This document shows positions 34,136 to 43,141 of a DNA stretch of 64,000 nucleotides, one piece after another (position 1 is the first letter of the stretch; every line of letters starts with the position of its first letter). The position numbers and the translations under genes are program-made. This stretch comes from Palsa-504 sp963744005 (GTDB taxonomy: Bacteria; Actinomycetota; Actinomycetes; Streptosporangiales; Streptosporangiaceae), in NCBI GenBank assembly GCA_963744005.1, contig CAVURU010000003.1, forward strand, positions 2,604,001 through 2,668,000, read 5' to 3'. The notes under the pieces are model-generated. The model did not search any database, was not told the origin of the DNA, and saw only the letters and a program-made list of their open reading frames with translations.

Positions 34136-34945
34136 GTGTCGCGCACTCCGCTCGTCCTCGTCCACGGCAACCCCGAGACAGCGGCCATCTGGGGACCGCT
34201 CATCGGGGAGCTCGGCCGGGCCGACGCGGTCGTCCTGTCCCCGCCCGGGTTCGGCGTCCCCGCGCCCCGCGGCTTCGACTCATCGACCACCGCCTACCGA
34301 GACTGGCTGGCGGCTGCGCTGGAACTGTTCCGTGGTCCGGTCGACCTGGTGGGACACGACTGGGGCGGAATCCACGTCGCGGCGCTGGCTATGAGCCGCC
34401 CGGATCTCATTCGCAGCTGGGCCTCCGATGCCCTCGGCGTGTTCGCGCCCGACTACGCCTGGCACGCGCGGGCCCAGGTCTGGCAGCAGGAGGGCCCCGG
34501 GGAAGCCTCGGTGCAGGAGCTGTGGGGAGGCGATCTGGAGCAGCGACTCGCGGTGACATCGGCCCTCGGGATGACCGGGCGGATGGCGGAGCGGGTCGCG
34601 GCCGGCATGGATCCCGAGATGGGTCGCGCCGTCCTCAAGCTGTTGCGGTCGGCACGACAGCCGGCCATGGCCGAAGCGGGCCGGCTGCTACCGGGCGCCG
34701 CACAACGTCCGGGGCTCGCGCTCATCGCCGTCGACGACGTCGGGCGAGCCAGCGGGACGCTGGCGCAGCACGAGTGGGCCGCGCGCCAATCGGGCGCCAG
34801 GCTGGCGCAGCTGGCGGGCGTGGGCCACTGGTGGCCGGAGGAGACGCCGGCGCCGGTGGCTGAGGCTCTGACCAACTTCTGGGCCGGGCTGCCGGATCCC
34901 GACCGGGCGCTGGCGACCGGCTCCCCAGGGCGCCGCGGAGCTTAG
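34136..34945 (+). CDS. Alpha/beta hydrolase fold protein
   Basis: A 269-residue protein. LVLVHGNPETAAIWGPLIGEL (oxyanion-hole HGNP) and LVGHDWGGIHVAALA show an Asp in the nucleophile elbow (G-H-D-W-G-G), as in epoxide hydrolases and haloalkane dehalogenases. AGVGHWWPEE carries the catalytic His near the C-terminus. It therefore most likely opens an epoxide or removes a halide via an aspartyl-enzyme. GTG 34136 is preferred because GGAG lies 8 bp upstream; an in-frame GTG at 34103 falls inside the operator. The stop overlaps the convergent ABC gene by 4 bp. Confidence 0.88.
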   Translation: MSRTPLVLVHGNPETAAIWGPLIGELGRADAVVLSPPGFGVPAPRGFDSSTTAYRDWLAAALELFRGPVDLVGHDWGGIHVAALAMSRPDLIRSWASDALGVFAPDYAWHARAQVWQQEGPGEASVQELWGGDLEQRLAVTSALGMTGRMAERVAAGMDPEMGRAVLKLLRSARQPAMAEAGRLLPGAAQRPGLALIAVDDVGRASGTLAQHEWAARQSGARLAQLAGVGHWWPEETPAPVAEALTNFWAGLPDPDRALATGSPGRRGA

Positions 34946-35739
34946 AGGACCTTGGACAGGAAGGCCCTGGTCCGTTCCTGCTGGGGGTCGGTCAGCACGT
35001 CGCGGGGGCGGCCCGCCTCCACGATCACGCCCTCGTCCATGAAGACCAGGGTGTCCCCCGCCTCGCGGGCGAAGCCCATCTCGTGGGTGACCACGACCAT
35101 GGTCATGCCGGTGCGGGCCAGGTCGCGCATGACGTCGAGCACCTCGCCGACGAGCTCGGGGTCCAGGGCGCTGGTCGGCTCGTCGAACAGCATGAGCTTG
35201 GGCTGCATGGCCAGGGCACGGGCGATGGCGACGCGCTGCTGCTGGCCGCCGGACAGCTGGTTCGGGTAGACGCTCATCCGGTCCTTCAGGCCGACCCGCT
35301 CGAGCAGCTGGCCGGCCAGCTCGGCGGCCTGCGCGCGGGGCACGCCCTTGACCCGGACGGGCGCCTCGGTCACGTTCTGCAGGGCGGTCATGTGCGGGAA
35401 CAGGTTGAAGCGCTGGAAGACCATGCCGATCTCGGCCCGCTTGGCGCACACCTCCCGGTCGCGCAGCTCGTGCAGCTTGCCGCCGTGCTGCCGGTAGCCG
35501 ACGAGCTCGCCGTCGACCCACAGCCGGCCGGCGTTGATCTTTTCCAGGTGGTTGATGCAGCGCAGCAGGGTCGACTTGCCGCCGCCGGAGGGGCCGATGA
35601 TGCACATGACCTCGCCCCGGGCGACCTCGAGGCTGACCCCGCGCAGCACCTCGAGCCGGGCGAAGTTCTTGTGGACGCTCTCGGCCAGGACCATCGGCGC
35701 GGCCTCGGCCGGCGGGCTGGCCTGGTCTGGAGCGGTCAC
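34942..35739 (-). CDS. Polar amino acid ABC transporter ATPase (GlnQ-like)
   Basis: A 265-residue ATPase: Walker A GPSGGGKST, Q-loop VFQRFNLFPHMT, signature LSGGQQQRVAIARAL, Walker B LMLFDEPTSALDPE, H-loop VVVTHEM. The LRCINHLEKI and FNLFPHMTALQNVTEAPV blocks are those of the glutamine/histidine (PAAT) family. GTG 35739 overlaps the permease stop by 4 bp (GTGA), indicating translational coupling. It is the last gene of a four-gene operon. Confidence 0.95.
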   Translation of the reverse strand: MTAPDQASPPAEAAPMVLAESVHKNFARLEVLRGVSLEVARGEVMCIIGPSGGGKSTLLRCINHLEKINAGRLWVDGELVGYRQHGGKLHELRDREVCAKRAEIGMVFQRFNLFPHMTALQNVTEAPVRVKGVPRAQAAELAGQLLERVGLKDRMSVYPNQLSGGQQQRVAIARALAMQPKLMLFDEPTSALDPELVGEVLDVMRDLARTGMTMVVVTHEMGFAREAGDTLVFMDEGVIVEAGRPRDVLTDPQQERTRAFLSKVL

Positions 35740-36704
35740 GGCGCCTCCCCCTCGGATGCGGCCGGGGCCGGGAGCTCGCTGTGGACGGTGAACAGGTACC
35801 GGCGGAGCCGCTGCAGCGGCGTGGGCGGCAGGGCGCGGGCCGAGCCACGGGCGTAATGCCGCTCGACGTAGTACTGGCCGATGGTCAGGATCGAGGTGGC
35901 GATCAGGTACCAGAGGCTGGCCACGATGAGCAGCGGGATGGTCTTGAAGTTCACCGAGTAGATGAGCTGGACGGCGTACAGCAGCTCGGTGACGGTGATG
36001 ACGCTGGCCAGCGACGAGGTCTTGAGCATCGAGATGGTCTCGTTGCCGGTGGGCGGGATGATGACCCGCATGGCCTGGGGCAGGATGATCCGGCGCATGG
36101 TCACGGCCCGGGTCATGCCCAGCGCCTGGGCCGCCTCGACCTGGCCGTGGTCGACGGACAGGATGCCGGCCCGGACGATCTCGGCCATGTAGGCGCCCTC
36201 GTTCAGGCCCAGGCCCAGGATGGAGGCGGTCAGCGCGGTGATCAGGCTGTTGGCACTGCCGTGCACGAAGGCCGGCCCGAACGGGATGCCCAGCGAGATC
36301 TGCGGGTACAGCGCAGCCAGGTTGTACCAGAAGAGCAGCTGGACCAGCACCGGGGTGCCGCGGAAGAACCAGATGTAGGCCCAGCTGGCCCCGGACAGCA
36401 GCGGGTTGGCGGACAGCCGCATGACGGCCAGGATCACGCCCAGCACGATCCCGATGGCCATGCAGACCACGGTGAGCAGCAGGGTGATCTCCAGGCCGTC
36501 GAGCACCCGGCTGGAGGTGAAGTAGCTGCCGACGACGCTCCACTCGAACCGCGGGTTGGTCACCAGCGAGTGGACGAACATGGCCAGCAGGACCAGGACC
36601 ACGACGGCCGCCACCCAGCGGCCCGGATGGCGGACCGGGACGGCCTTGATCTCCTCAGGCCGCCCGGTCCACTCCGAGGCCTCCGTCGTCCGCGGTGCCG
36701 TCAT
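35736..36704 (-). CDS. Polar amino acid ABC transporter permease
   Basis: A 322-residue permease of the HisM/GlnP type. It has several membrane helices, FFRGTPVLVQLLFWYNLA, and the EAA loop EAAQALGMTRAVTMRRIILPQAMRVIIPPTGNE that docks on the ATPase. It would form a homodimeric channel, since only one permease gene is present. The N-terminus carries a ~30-residue cytoplasmic extension. ATG 36704 is 58 bp after the binding-protein stop, with a hairpin between them. Confidence 0.94.
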   Translation of the reverse strand: MTAPRTTEASEWTGRPEEIKAVPVRHPGRWVAAVVVLVLLAMFVHSLVTNPRFEWSVVGSYFTSSRVLDGLEITLLLTVVCMAIGIVLGVILAVMRLSANPLLSGASWAYIWFFRGTPVLVQLLFWYNLAALYPQISLGIPFGPAFVHGSANSLITALTASILGLGLNEGAYMAEIVRAGILSVDHGQVEAAQALGMTRAVTMRRIILPQAMRVIIPPTGNETISMLKTSSLASVITVTELLYAVQLIYSVNFKTIPLLIVASLWYLIATSILTIGQYYVERHYARGSARALPPTPLQRLRRYLFTVHSELPAPAASEGEAP

Positions 36705-36722
36705 GCTCCCATTCCTACGCCA

Positions 36723-36749
36723 GCCGTCCCCGCCTCAGCCGGGGACGGC
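36723..36749 (-). promoter_or_regulatory. Intercistronic hairpin between binding protein and permease
   Basis: GCCGTCCCC (36723-36731) and GGGGACGGC (36741-36749) form a perfect 9-bp stem with a 9-nt loop and no T run. In many ABC operons such a hairpin stabilises the upstream mRNA so that the binding protein is made in excess. That role is inferred from position. Confidence 0.7.
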
Positions 36750-36762
36750 GATCTCAGCGAGA

Positions 36763-37694
36763 TCAGGTGGTGCCGCCGTTGATGACCGGGGTCGAGATGG
36801 CGCCGCTCTGCACGCCGTAGTTGGTCAGGATCTTGGTGTAGGTGCCGTCGTCCATGAGTTGCTTGACCGCGGCCAGGACGGGCTGGGCCATGCCGTTGTT
36901 CTTCGGGATGGCGATCCCGTAGGGCGCCACGCCGTAGGCCTCGCCGGACAGCTTGAACTCGCCGTTGGACAGCTTGACCTGGTAACCCGCCGGAGGCGAG
37001 TCGGCCATGGCCACGTCGGCCCGGCCCGAGGACAGGGCCAGGTTGGCGGCGTTCTGGTCGTTGAAGGTCAGGATGGTCACGGCCGGCTTTCCCGCGGCCA
37101 CGCACTTGGCCGACTGGCCCTGCGCGTCGGTCTGCTCGGTGGTGCCCTTCTCGACCGAGACCTTGTGGCCGCACAGGTCGGCCAGCGAGGCGATGTTCGG
37201 CCCGCCGTTGGTCTTGACGAAGAAGGACGTGCCCGCCTGGTAGTAGTCGACGAAGTCGACGGTCTTCTGCCGTTCCTTGGTGTCGGTGAACGACGACATG
37301 CCCAGGTCGTACTTGCCGGAGGCCAGGCCCGGGATGATCGTGTCGAAGGTGGCGTTGACCACCGTCACCTTGAGGCCGAGCACCTGCCCGATGGCCTTGG
37401 CCAGGTCGGGGTCCCAGCCGACCACGGTCTTGCCGTCCGACGCGATGTACTCATCCGGCGCGTAGGTGGCGTCCGCGGCCACCACCAGCGTGCCCTTGGA
37501 CTTGATGGCCGCGGGCACCAGGGCCGCGATCGAGCTGACCGCGCTCGCCGACGGCGACGCGCTGCCGCTGGTGCTGCTGCCGCCACTGGCGCTACTGCTG
37601 CTACTGCTGCTCTACTGCAGCCGACGGCGGCCAGGGCGCTGACGGCCAGGACCGCCCCCGCGGCCAGGGACGTGCGGGCGCTGCGGGGCCTCAC
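36763..37694 (-). pseudogene. Amino acid-binding lipoprotein, frameshifted in its Ser linker
   Basis: From GTG 37694 the frame gives a lipoprotein signal RPRSARTSLAAGAVLAVSALAAVGC (lipid Cys26). The mature solute-binding protein (IKSKGTLVVAADATYAPDEYI...GWDPDLAKAIGQVLGLKV...FVDYYQAGTSFFV...YGVAPYGIAIPKNNG) is in a different frame. The switch lies about 37600-37620, in a run of AGC/AGT codons that would encode a poly-Ser linker. One base is missing there. Everything else looks intact, including coupling to the gene before it (GTGA overlap). It could be a sequence error or a slippage-prone switch. Confidence 0.85.
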
Positions 37695-38164
37695 TGGAGA
37701 CCCCACGCTGTTGAGCAGGTGGAATTAATCATTGACCCAAGATGACAGGGTTTTATCGCGCTGGCGTAACACCGAGATTCCGGCCGGGAGAATGGGCGAG
37801 CCGGCGGGAGCGAGGTGAGCGCGGCTTCGAGCGCGGCCAGGCGCAGTTCGAGCTGGTCGACGCGGTGCCGGAGGAGCTCGAGCTGGGCCTGATCAGCCAG
37901 CCGCCGTTCGGCGGTCCGGCGCAGCCGGGGCGAGGCCTCGGCACGGGCCGCGACCACGGCCAGCGGGACCAGGCGCTGCGGGCCGTGCGGGCCGTCGACC
38001 AGCCGGGACGGGATCTGCCCGGTGCGGTACCAGCTGCGCAGCGCGGCCCGGGATACCCCGGTGCCGGCGGCGGCCCGTTCGAGAGTGACCCACTCGGAGC
38101 CTTGCAGCTGAGCGCTCAGCTCGAGCTCGACTTCCCAGTCATCGAGCCGGTCTTCCCAGTCCAT
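37691..38164 (-). CDS. MerR-like helix-turn-helix protein, first gene of the ABC operon
   Basis: A 157-residue protein. After DWEDRLDDWEVELELSAQLQGS comes a DNA-binding-like part, SEWVTLERAAAGTGVSRAALRSWYRTGQIPSRLVDGPHGPQRLVPL, of the excisionase/MerR winged-helix kind. A coiled coil (RRTAERRLADQAQLELLRHRVDQLELRLAALEAAL) and a poorly conserved tail follow. ATG 38164 has AAGGGAGG upstream, inside the frame starting at GTG 38188. Its stop overlaps the binding-protein start by 4 bp, so it probably regulates or accompanies the transporter. The family is not named. Confidence 0.7.
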   Translation of the reverse strand: MDWEDRLDDWEVELELSAQLQGSEWVTLERAAAGTGVSRAALRSWYRTGQIPSRLVDGPHGPQRLVPLAVVAARAEASPRLRRTAERRLADQAQLELLRHRVDQLELRLAALEAALTSLPPARPFSRPESRCYASAIKPCHLGSMINSTCSTAWGLQ

Positions 38165-38210
38165 TGGGTTAGCGCCTCCCTTGGTCACGCCCGGCTATCG
38201 TCCCGCAGCC

Positions 38211-38233
38211 CTATTAATAGCATGGTATTGACA
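38211..38233. promoter_or_regulatory. Divergent promoter region with CTATTAATAG palindrome
   Basis: A perfect 10-bp palindrome CTATTAATAG (38211-38220) and TTGACA (38228-38233) lie in the 99-bp gap between the HTH gene and the Clp N-domain gene. The palindrome can serve as a -10 on the left-going strand (TATTAA) or as an operator core. No HspR-type site is present. Confidence 0.5.
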
Positions 38234-38263
38234 GGGTTCACTGGCAGGCGGCACGCTGATTGC

Positions 38264-39343
38264 ATGTTCGAGCGATTCACTCCACAGGCCCGCCGCGTAG
38301 TAGTCCAGGCTCAGGAACAAGCACGGCGGCTGCAGCACAACTACATCGGCACCGAGCACATCCTGCTCGGGCTGCTGGGGGTGACCGAGGGGCGCGCGTT
38401 CCGGGCCCTGACCGGCCTGGGCCTGACCCTCGGGGGCGCCCAGGAGGAGGTCAAGACCATGATCGGCGCGGGCAGCACGATGCCCACCGGGCACATCCCC
38501 TTCACCCCGCGCGCCAAGAAGATCCTGGAGCTGTCGCTGCGCGAGGCGCTGCAGCTGCACCACGAGTACATCGGCACCGAGCACATCCTGCTCGGCCTGG
38601 TCCGGGAGGGCGAAGGCGTGGCGGCCCAGATCCTCAGGCAGCACACCGACCTGGCCACGGTCCGCAGAGCCGTCCTTGACCTGGTGCCCGCCGGATCGGC
38701 CGAGGCGGTGCACGGGCGGCGCTGGCTGCGGCGACGGGCCGGAAGCGAGGCCTCCGGGGGTTCCGAGGCGCCAGGCGCTTTTGGCTCCTCCGGGCTGGCT
38801 AGCTCCTCCGGGTCCGCCGGAACGGACGGGCCGGGGAGCCAGGAGATCCTGAGCGCGTCCCCGGCCGCGGACACCACCCTGAGCGAGGCCGCCCGGCTGG
38901 CCGGGGCGCAGCCGGTCGGCTCGCATCACCTGCTGCTGGCCGCGCTGGCCGATCCGGACAGCGCCGCGGCGCGGGCCCTGGCCACCCTCGGGGTGGACCT
39001 GGGACAGGCCCAGGAGGTGCTGAGCAGCATGGATGTCACCGGGACCAGTGACGAGCTGCCCGAGGAAGCGGGCCGGCGGCAGATGGTCATCCGGGTCAGC
39101 GACGACCGGCTCACCGTCGAGGCCAGCGATCCGGCCCTGGTCGAGGCGGGCCGCGCGGCGCTGGCGGCGCTGGGCGAGCAGGGCGGGACGGCGGGCACCA
39201 TCCGCGGGGACCGGCCGGAATCCGCCGGGCTCGGCACGGCCTGGCAGGCGTTGCTGGACGCGCTGGCGGACGTGCAGCGACGAGCGGTGGCGGCCGGGGA
39301 ACCGCCGGAGGGGCCGGGAGAGCCGGGGACCGAGGCCGCCTAG
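38264..39343 (+). CDS. Clp N-terminal domain protein without ATPase
   Basis: A 359-residue protein. Residues 1-135 match the ClpC N-domain with its two repeats (FERFTPQARRVVVQAQEQAR...NYIGTEHILLGLL and FTPRAKKILELSLREALQL...EYIGTEHILLGLVREGEGVAA). A Ser/Gly linker follows, then a third repeat-like block (LSEAARLAGAQPVGSHHLLLAALADPDSAAARALATLGVDL) and a tail. The AAA+ rings of ClpC are absent. Such stand-alone N-domains are found in actinobacteria and might bind adaptors or damaged (for example phospho-Arg) proteins; that is inference. Confidence 0.85.
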   Translation: MFERFTPQARRVVVQAQEQARRLQHNYIGTEHILLGLLGVTEGRAFRALTGLGLTLGGAQEEVKTMIGAGSTMPTGHIPFTPRAKKILELSLREALQLHHEYIGTEHILLGLVREGEGVAAQILRQHTDLATVRRAVLDLVPAGSAEAVHGRRWLRRRAGSEASGGSEAPGAFGSSGLASSSGSAGTDGPGSQEILSASPAADTTLSEAARLAGAQPVGSHHLLLAALADPDSAAARALATLGVDLGQAQEVLSSMDVTGTSDELPEEAGRRQMVIRVSDDRLTVEASDPALVEAGRAALAALGEQGGTAGTIRGDRPESAGLGTAWQALLDALADVQRRAVAAGEPPEGPGEPGTEAA

Positions 39344-39389
39344 GCGCAGGTCCCGCGGCTCATGGCTGGCCTGGCCGGCCTGGGCCAGC

Positions 39390-41150
39390 TTAGCCGCCTT
39401 CCAGCTCGGCGAGGGCCTGGCGGACGGCGAGCTCGATGTCCTCCTCGAGCAGGAAGCGGGCGTCGGCCAGCCGCTGGGCGGCGGCGCGGATTTCCGGCTC
39501 GCCGGGCTGGGCGTGCGCCGTCGGGGAGGGCAGGCGGCCACCGGTCAGGTCGTAGAGGACGTCGGGCAGGCCGTCGACGTGACGGCGCGGGTTCCAGCCG
39601 GCGTAGGCCGCGATCCCGGTCTCCACGGCGGGCAGCCGGATGCCCGCGATCTCGTTGCCGGTGGCGTCCACGGCCGAGACCAGGGCGACGCGCGGCTCCC
39701 CCAGCTTGAGCGGCCACTGGATGTCATCCGGGTCCAGCTCGGCCGTGTAGGGCAGGGCGTCGACCTCGGGCCGGGCCGCGTCGGGGAAGGCGTCGAGCAC
39801 CGCGGCGCGGGGCACGGCGGTGCCGTCGGCTTGGCGCGGGACGACGCTCGGGGCGGGCGCGGTCCCGTCCACCACCCACTGCACGAGCTGGACGAACAGG
39901 GCCCGCACGACCGGGGCCGGATCGAGGTTGTGCGGCGGGTTGCCGAGCGGGAGCGCCGTCTTCATCTCGATCGTCGGGCCGAGGTGATCGGTGCCGCTGA
40001 TCAGGTAGCTGCGCACGTCCGGGTCTTCGGGCAGGTCGGCGCCGGTGACCGGGTCCTGGTGCACCAGCGCGCCGTCGCCGCGCCAGTACTCCCATGAGCT
40101 GTTGTTGAGCACGACCTTCGGCACCCCGCCCAGCTCGCGCTGCCGGGCGAGCAGCGACGTGCTGTCGTAGGGCGGCCCGTACTCGGGCAGCGGCGGGTGC
40201 AGCAGGCCGGGCTGGGCGTAACGCCGGTTGAACTCGCCGCGGCGGGCGCTGGCGATCTCGGCCAGCACGCCGTCGAAGACCTGGCGGCCCTGCTCATCGA
40301 CGTTCAGGCCCTCGAAGAGGAACTCCCGGAGCAGCCGGCCGCATTGGGAGATCCCGTCGGCGAACACGTAGTCGGCGTCGCTGTGCAGGTGGGCGCCGAA
40401 GTCCCGCAGGGCGAGCAGGCCCGCGCCGGCCACCGGCGCGAACGAGGAACGGTAGATCAGCTCGTACCAGTGGAAGGGCTGGAAGCCGCCGTCGACGGTG
40501 ATCGAGGTGGGCGAGGTGAACCGCCACTGCGACCGGGGGATCAGCTCGGCCGGTCCCATCTGGGCCGACCGGACCCGCAGCGCCGCCCCGGGCTGGTCCA
40601 GCTCGCTGGCCGGGTAGGGATGGAAGACGACGGTCGGCCTCGCGTTCCCGCCGATCAGGGGCAGCATGTCACCGACCGACCGTTCGGCCATGGGGGTTTC
40701 GACCCAGAAGTCGCTGCGCATCCAGCCGGGCTCGACGTCGGCCACCGGCGCGTCGAAGCCGGCCAGGCCGATGTCGCGGGGCACGTCCCACTGCCAGCCG
40801 GGGATGGCGATGGTCCAGCCCTGATCGAGCAGGTAACCGTCGCCGGGCGACGGCGGGGTGCGCACCCCGCCGGGCAGGATGCCCGCGCCGCTGAGCGGCA
40901 GCCGGACGCCGCCGCGGTTCGGCACGGACAGCAGCGCCCGCCCGTTGCCGCCGTCGCCGGGGCGGAGCAGGACGACGTCGCCGCTGAAGCGCACCTTCCC
41001 GTCATGGTCACGGGGGGTCAGGGTGAGGTCGGCGATGCGCGCGTTGGCCGGGGCCTCGGGGTCGACCGCGTAGTGGGCCACGGCGGAGATCCACTCGTAC
41101 GGGTAGTTCTCCATCGGCTCGGCGAGGCGGATCTCCAGTGATTCGAGCAT
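39390..41150 (-). CDS. Abhydrolase_10 family alpha/beta hydrolase
   Basis: A 586-residue protein. After a beta-rich N-terminal half (YEWISAVAHYAVDPEAPANARIADL, LLSVPNRGG, TIAIPGWQWDVP) comes the nucleophile region FADGISQCGRLLREFLFEGLN, with Ser in G-x-S-x-x-G-R, and late motifs YLISGTDHLGP and LVQWVVDGTAPAPS. This matches the Abhydrolase_10 domain family, whose substrates are unknown. ATG 41150 follows GGAGAA at 5-bp spacing, so the longer frame to 41309 is not used. Confidence 0.82.
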   Translation of the reverse strand: MLESLEIRLAEPMENYPYEWISAVAHYAVDPEAPANARIADLTLTPRDHDGKVRFSGDVVLLRPGDGGNGRALLSVPNRGGVRLPLSGAGILPGGVRTPPSPGDGYLLDQGWTIAIPGWQWDVPRDIGLAGFDAPVADVEPGWMRSDFWVETPMAERSVGDMLPLIGGNARPTVVFHPYPASELDQPGAALRVRSAQMGPAELIPRSQWRFTSPTSITVDGGFQPFHWYELIYRSSFAPVAGAGLLALRDFGAHLHSDADYVFADGISQCGRLLREFLFEGLNVDEQGRQVFDGVLAEIASARRGEFNRRYAQPGLLHPPLPEYGPPYDSTSLLARQRELGGVPKVVLNNSSWEYWRGDGALVHQDPVTGADLPEDPDVRSYLISGTDHLGPTIEMKTALPLGNPPHNLDPAPVVRALFVQLVQWVVDGTAPAPSVVPRQADGTAVPRAAVLDAFPDAARPEVDALPYTAELDPDDIQWPLKLGEPRVALVSAVDATGNEIAGIRLPAVETGIAAYAGWNPRRHVDGLPDVLYDLTGGRLPSPTAHAQPGEPEIRAAAQRLADARFLLEEDIELAVRQALAELEGG

Positions 41151-41384
41151 CGCGTTCTCCGTTTCCGGGGCTTCCTGGCTTCGTTTCCTGGGCTTCCTGG
41201 GGTTTCCGGCGGCGTTGCTCTCATGCTCGGCTCGCAGCGCGGTATGGGCAAGCCTCCGCCCGGCTTCAATGGCGGCAAAGTCACTCAAAAACAGGTTCGT
41301 AATAATCATATTTACAGGCGATACCGTGCTATAGTTGGTCTACACGGCAAGTTCAGCTGTTTCCTTCTGAACGGGACGTGGCGC

Positions 41385-43124
41385 ATGCTCCAAGACTCCT
41401 TTGACCCAGACGACGATCTCCCGCCGCCGGAATGGCCTGAGCCTGATCTCCCGGCTCCCCGCTGGGAGCGGGACGGCCAAGCCGGCGGACCTGGACCAGA
41501 GGGCTTGTTCCTGACCGTGCCCGCCGGATCGTTCGACCCGGACCGGTTCGCGCAAGCGGGACCGGCGGCGGACATGCCGCCGGACGCCCTGCTGGCCACC
41601 GTCATGGACGTCGGCACCGGACCGGACGGGCCGGGCGTGGGCTCGCTGTCGGATGACCAGCTGATCGGGGTCATCGCCGCGGCCCGGCGGCTGGAATCGC
41701 GGGCCGCCTGGTACACGCTGACCGCCGTGGCCGAGTTCGCCGCCCGGAACAGCGGCGAGGTGGCCGGGGCGGAGTTCGCCGCCGACCAGATCGCCTGCGA
41801 GCTGCACATGACGGCCCGGTCCGCGGCCGGGCAGCTGGACTACTCCCGCTCGGTGACCGAGCGGCTCCCCCGGTGCCTGGCCGCCCTGGCGGCGGGCGAT
41901 CTGTATCCCATCCACCTGCGGATCATTGAAGAAGAAGTCCAGGTCCTCTCCCCCGAGCACGCCGCCGTGGTCGACGCCCGGCTGGCCGACGTAGCCGGCA
42001 CGCTGACCTACGGGAAGCTTCGCTCGGTGGCCCGCCGGATGATCCTGGAGCTGGACCCGGAAGCGGCCGACAAGCGCAAGCAAGCCGCTCGCCAGGACGC
42101 TCACGTCCGGCCGTTCCGTGAGCCTTCGGGGAACGCGGGCCTGGTGGGCCGGGAGCTGCCGTCGGATGAGGTACTGGCCTCCTGGCAGCACGTCGAGCAG
42201 CGGGCCCTGGACCTGCGCGCGGCCGGCGTGCCGGGCACGCTGCGGGAGTTGCGGGTCCGGGCCTATCTCGACCTGCTGCAGGAACGGGACAGCCGCCCCT
42301 GCTCGGGACATGAGGGCAGCGACCCGAGGTCCGGCGGGAACGACGGCGAGCCGGGCAACGACAGGCCGGGCAGCAGCGGGCCGGGCGGAAGCGGGCCCGG
42401 GAGCGGGAGCGGCTCGCAGGCCGGGCCGAGCCTGGCGGCTCTGATCAACATCACCGTGCCGTGGTCTTCGGCGACCGGGCGGTCGCTCGCCCCGGCCGAG
42501 GTTGATGGGCTGGGCCTGGTGGATGCGGGCGACGCGGCGGACCTGATCGCAGCGGCGGCCCGGGATCCGCGGACCAGATGGTGTGTCACCGGGCTGAATC
42601 CCGACGGCACCGCCGCGGCCCATGGCTGCGCAACAGGGCGGCATGCTCCGCCCGGTACCAGCGGGCCCACGGTAGGTCCGGCGGCCGGGCCCGACCCGCC
42701 GTCCGGTACCAGCAGCCCGGGTAGTTCCGGCCCAGAGGCAGGACCCGATCCGCCGCACGGGATTCGGCCCGAGGACTGGCTCCGAGTCCGGATGACGGGG
42801 ATCGCCCGTGGGACGTGCGCGCACGCGCACGTTGAGGCGGGATACCGGCCCAGCCGGAAGCTGCGGCATCTGGTGCGGGCGCGGAACGCTCAGTGCAGCG
42901 CGCCGGGATGCGGGCGGGCGGCGGTTCGCTGCGACCTGGACCACACCTTGGCGTGGGAGCAGGGCGGGCTGACCTGCGAGTGCGACCTGGCCCCGCTGTG
43001 CCGGCACCATCACCGGTGTAAGCAATCCGAGGGGTGGGAGCTCGAGCAGCCGGAACCGGGCGTGCTGGCCTGGCGGACGCCGGCCGGACGTCAGTACGTG
43101 ACGCGGCCGACGCGGTACGGCTGA
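41385..43124 (+). CDS. DUF222/HNH endonuclease-like protein
   Basis: A 579-residue protein of the mycobacterial 13E12-repeat type. A DUF222 helical domain (about 95-290; LSDDQLIGVIAAARRLESRAAW..., MTARSAAGQLDYSRSVTERLP) is followed by a low-complexity Gly/Ser/Pro linker and a C-terminal HNH domain. The HNH domain reads CSAPGCGRAAVRCDLDHTLAWEQGG and CDLAPLCRHHHRCKQ, with paired Cys/His for zinc and the DLDH catalytic block. These are multicopy in actinobacteria and their role is unsettled. A second Pro/Gly/Ser repeat segment interrupts the region before the HNH. Confidence 0.9.
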   Translation: MLQDSFDPDDDLPPPEWPEPDLPAPRWERDGQAGGPGPEGLFLTVPAGSFDPDRFAQAGPAADMPPDALLATVMDVGTGPDGPGVGSLSDDQLIGVIAAARRLESRAAWYTLTAVAEFAARNSGEVAGAEFAADQIACELHMTARSAAGQLDYSRSVTERLPRCLAALAAGDLYPIHLRIIEEEVQVLSPEHAAVVDARLADVAGTLTYGKLRSVARRMILELDPEAADKRKQAARQDAHVRPFREPSGNAGLVGRELPSDEVLASWQHVEQRALDLRAAGVPGTLRELRVRAYLDLLQERDSRPCSGHEGSDPRSGGNDGEPGNDRPGSSGPGGSGPGSGSGSQAGPSLAALINITVPWSSATGRSLAPAEVDGLGLVDAGDAADLIAAAARDPRTRWCVTGLNPDGTAAAHGCATGRHAPPGTSGPTVGPAAGPDPPSGTSSPGSSGPEAGPDPPHGIRPEDWLRVRMTGIARGTCAHAHVEAGYRPSRKLRHLVRARNAQCSAPGCGRAAVRCDLDHTLAWEQGGLTCECDLAPLCRHHHRCKQSEGWELEQPEPGVLAWRTPAGRQYVTRPTRYG

Positions 43125-43141
43125 CCCGGTCCCTAGACGAG

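Noticed and set aside
38165..38263. HspR (HAIR) site upstream of the Clp N-domain gene
   Set aside because: No CTTGAGT-N7-ACTCAAG-like sequence is present.
39355..39392. GCTGGCC/GGCCAGC pairing as a terminator between convergent genes
   Set aside because: Only 7 bp in very GC-rich sequence without T run; chance pairing is likely.
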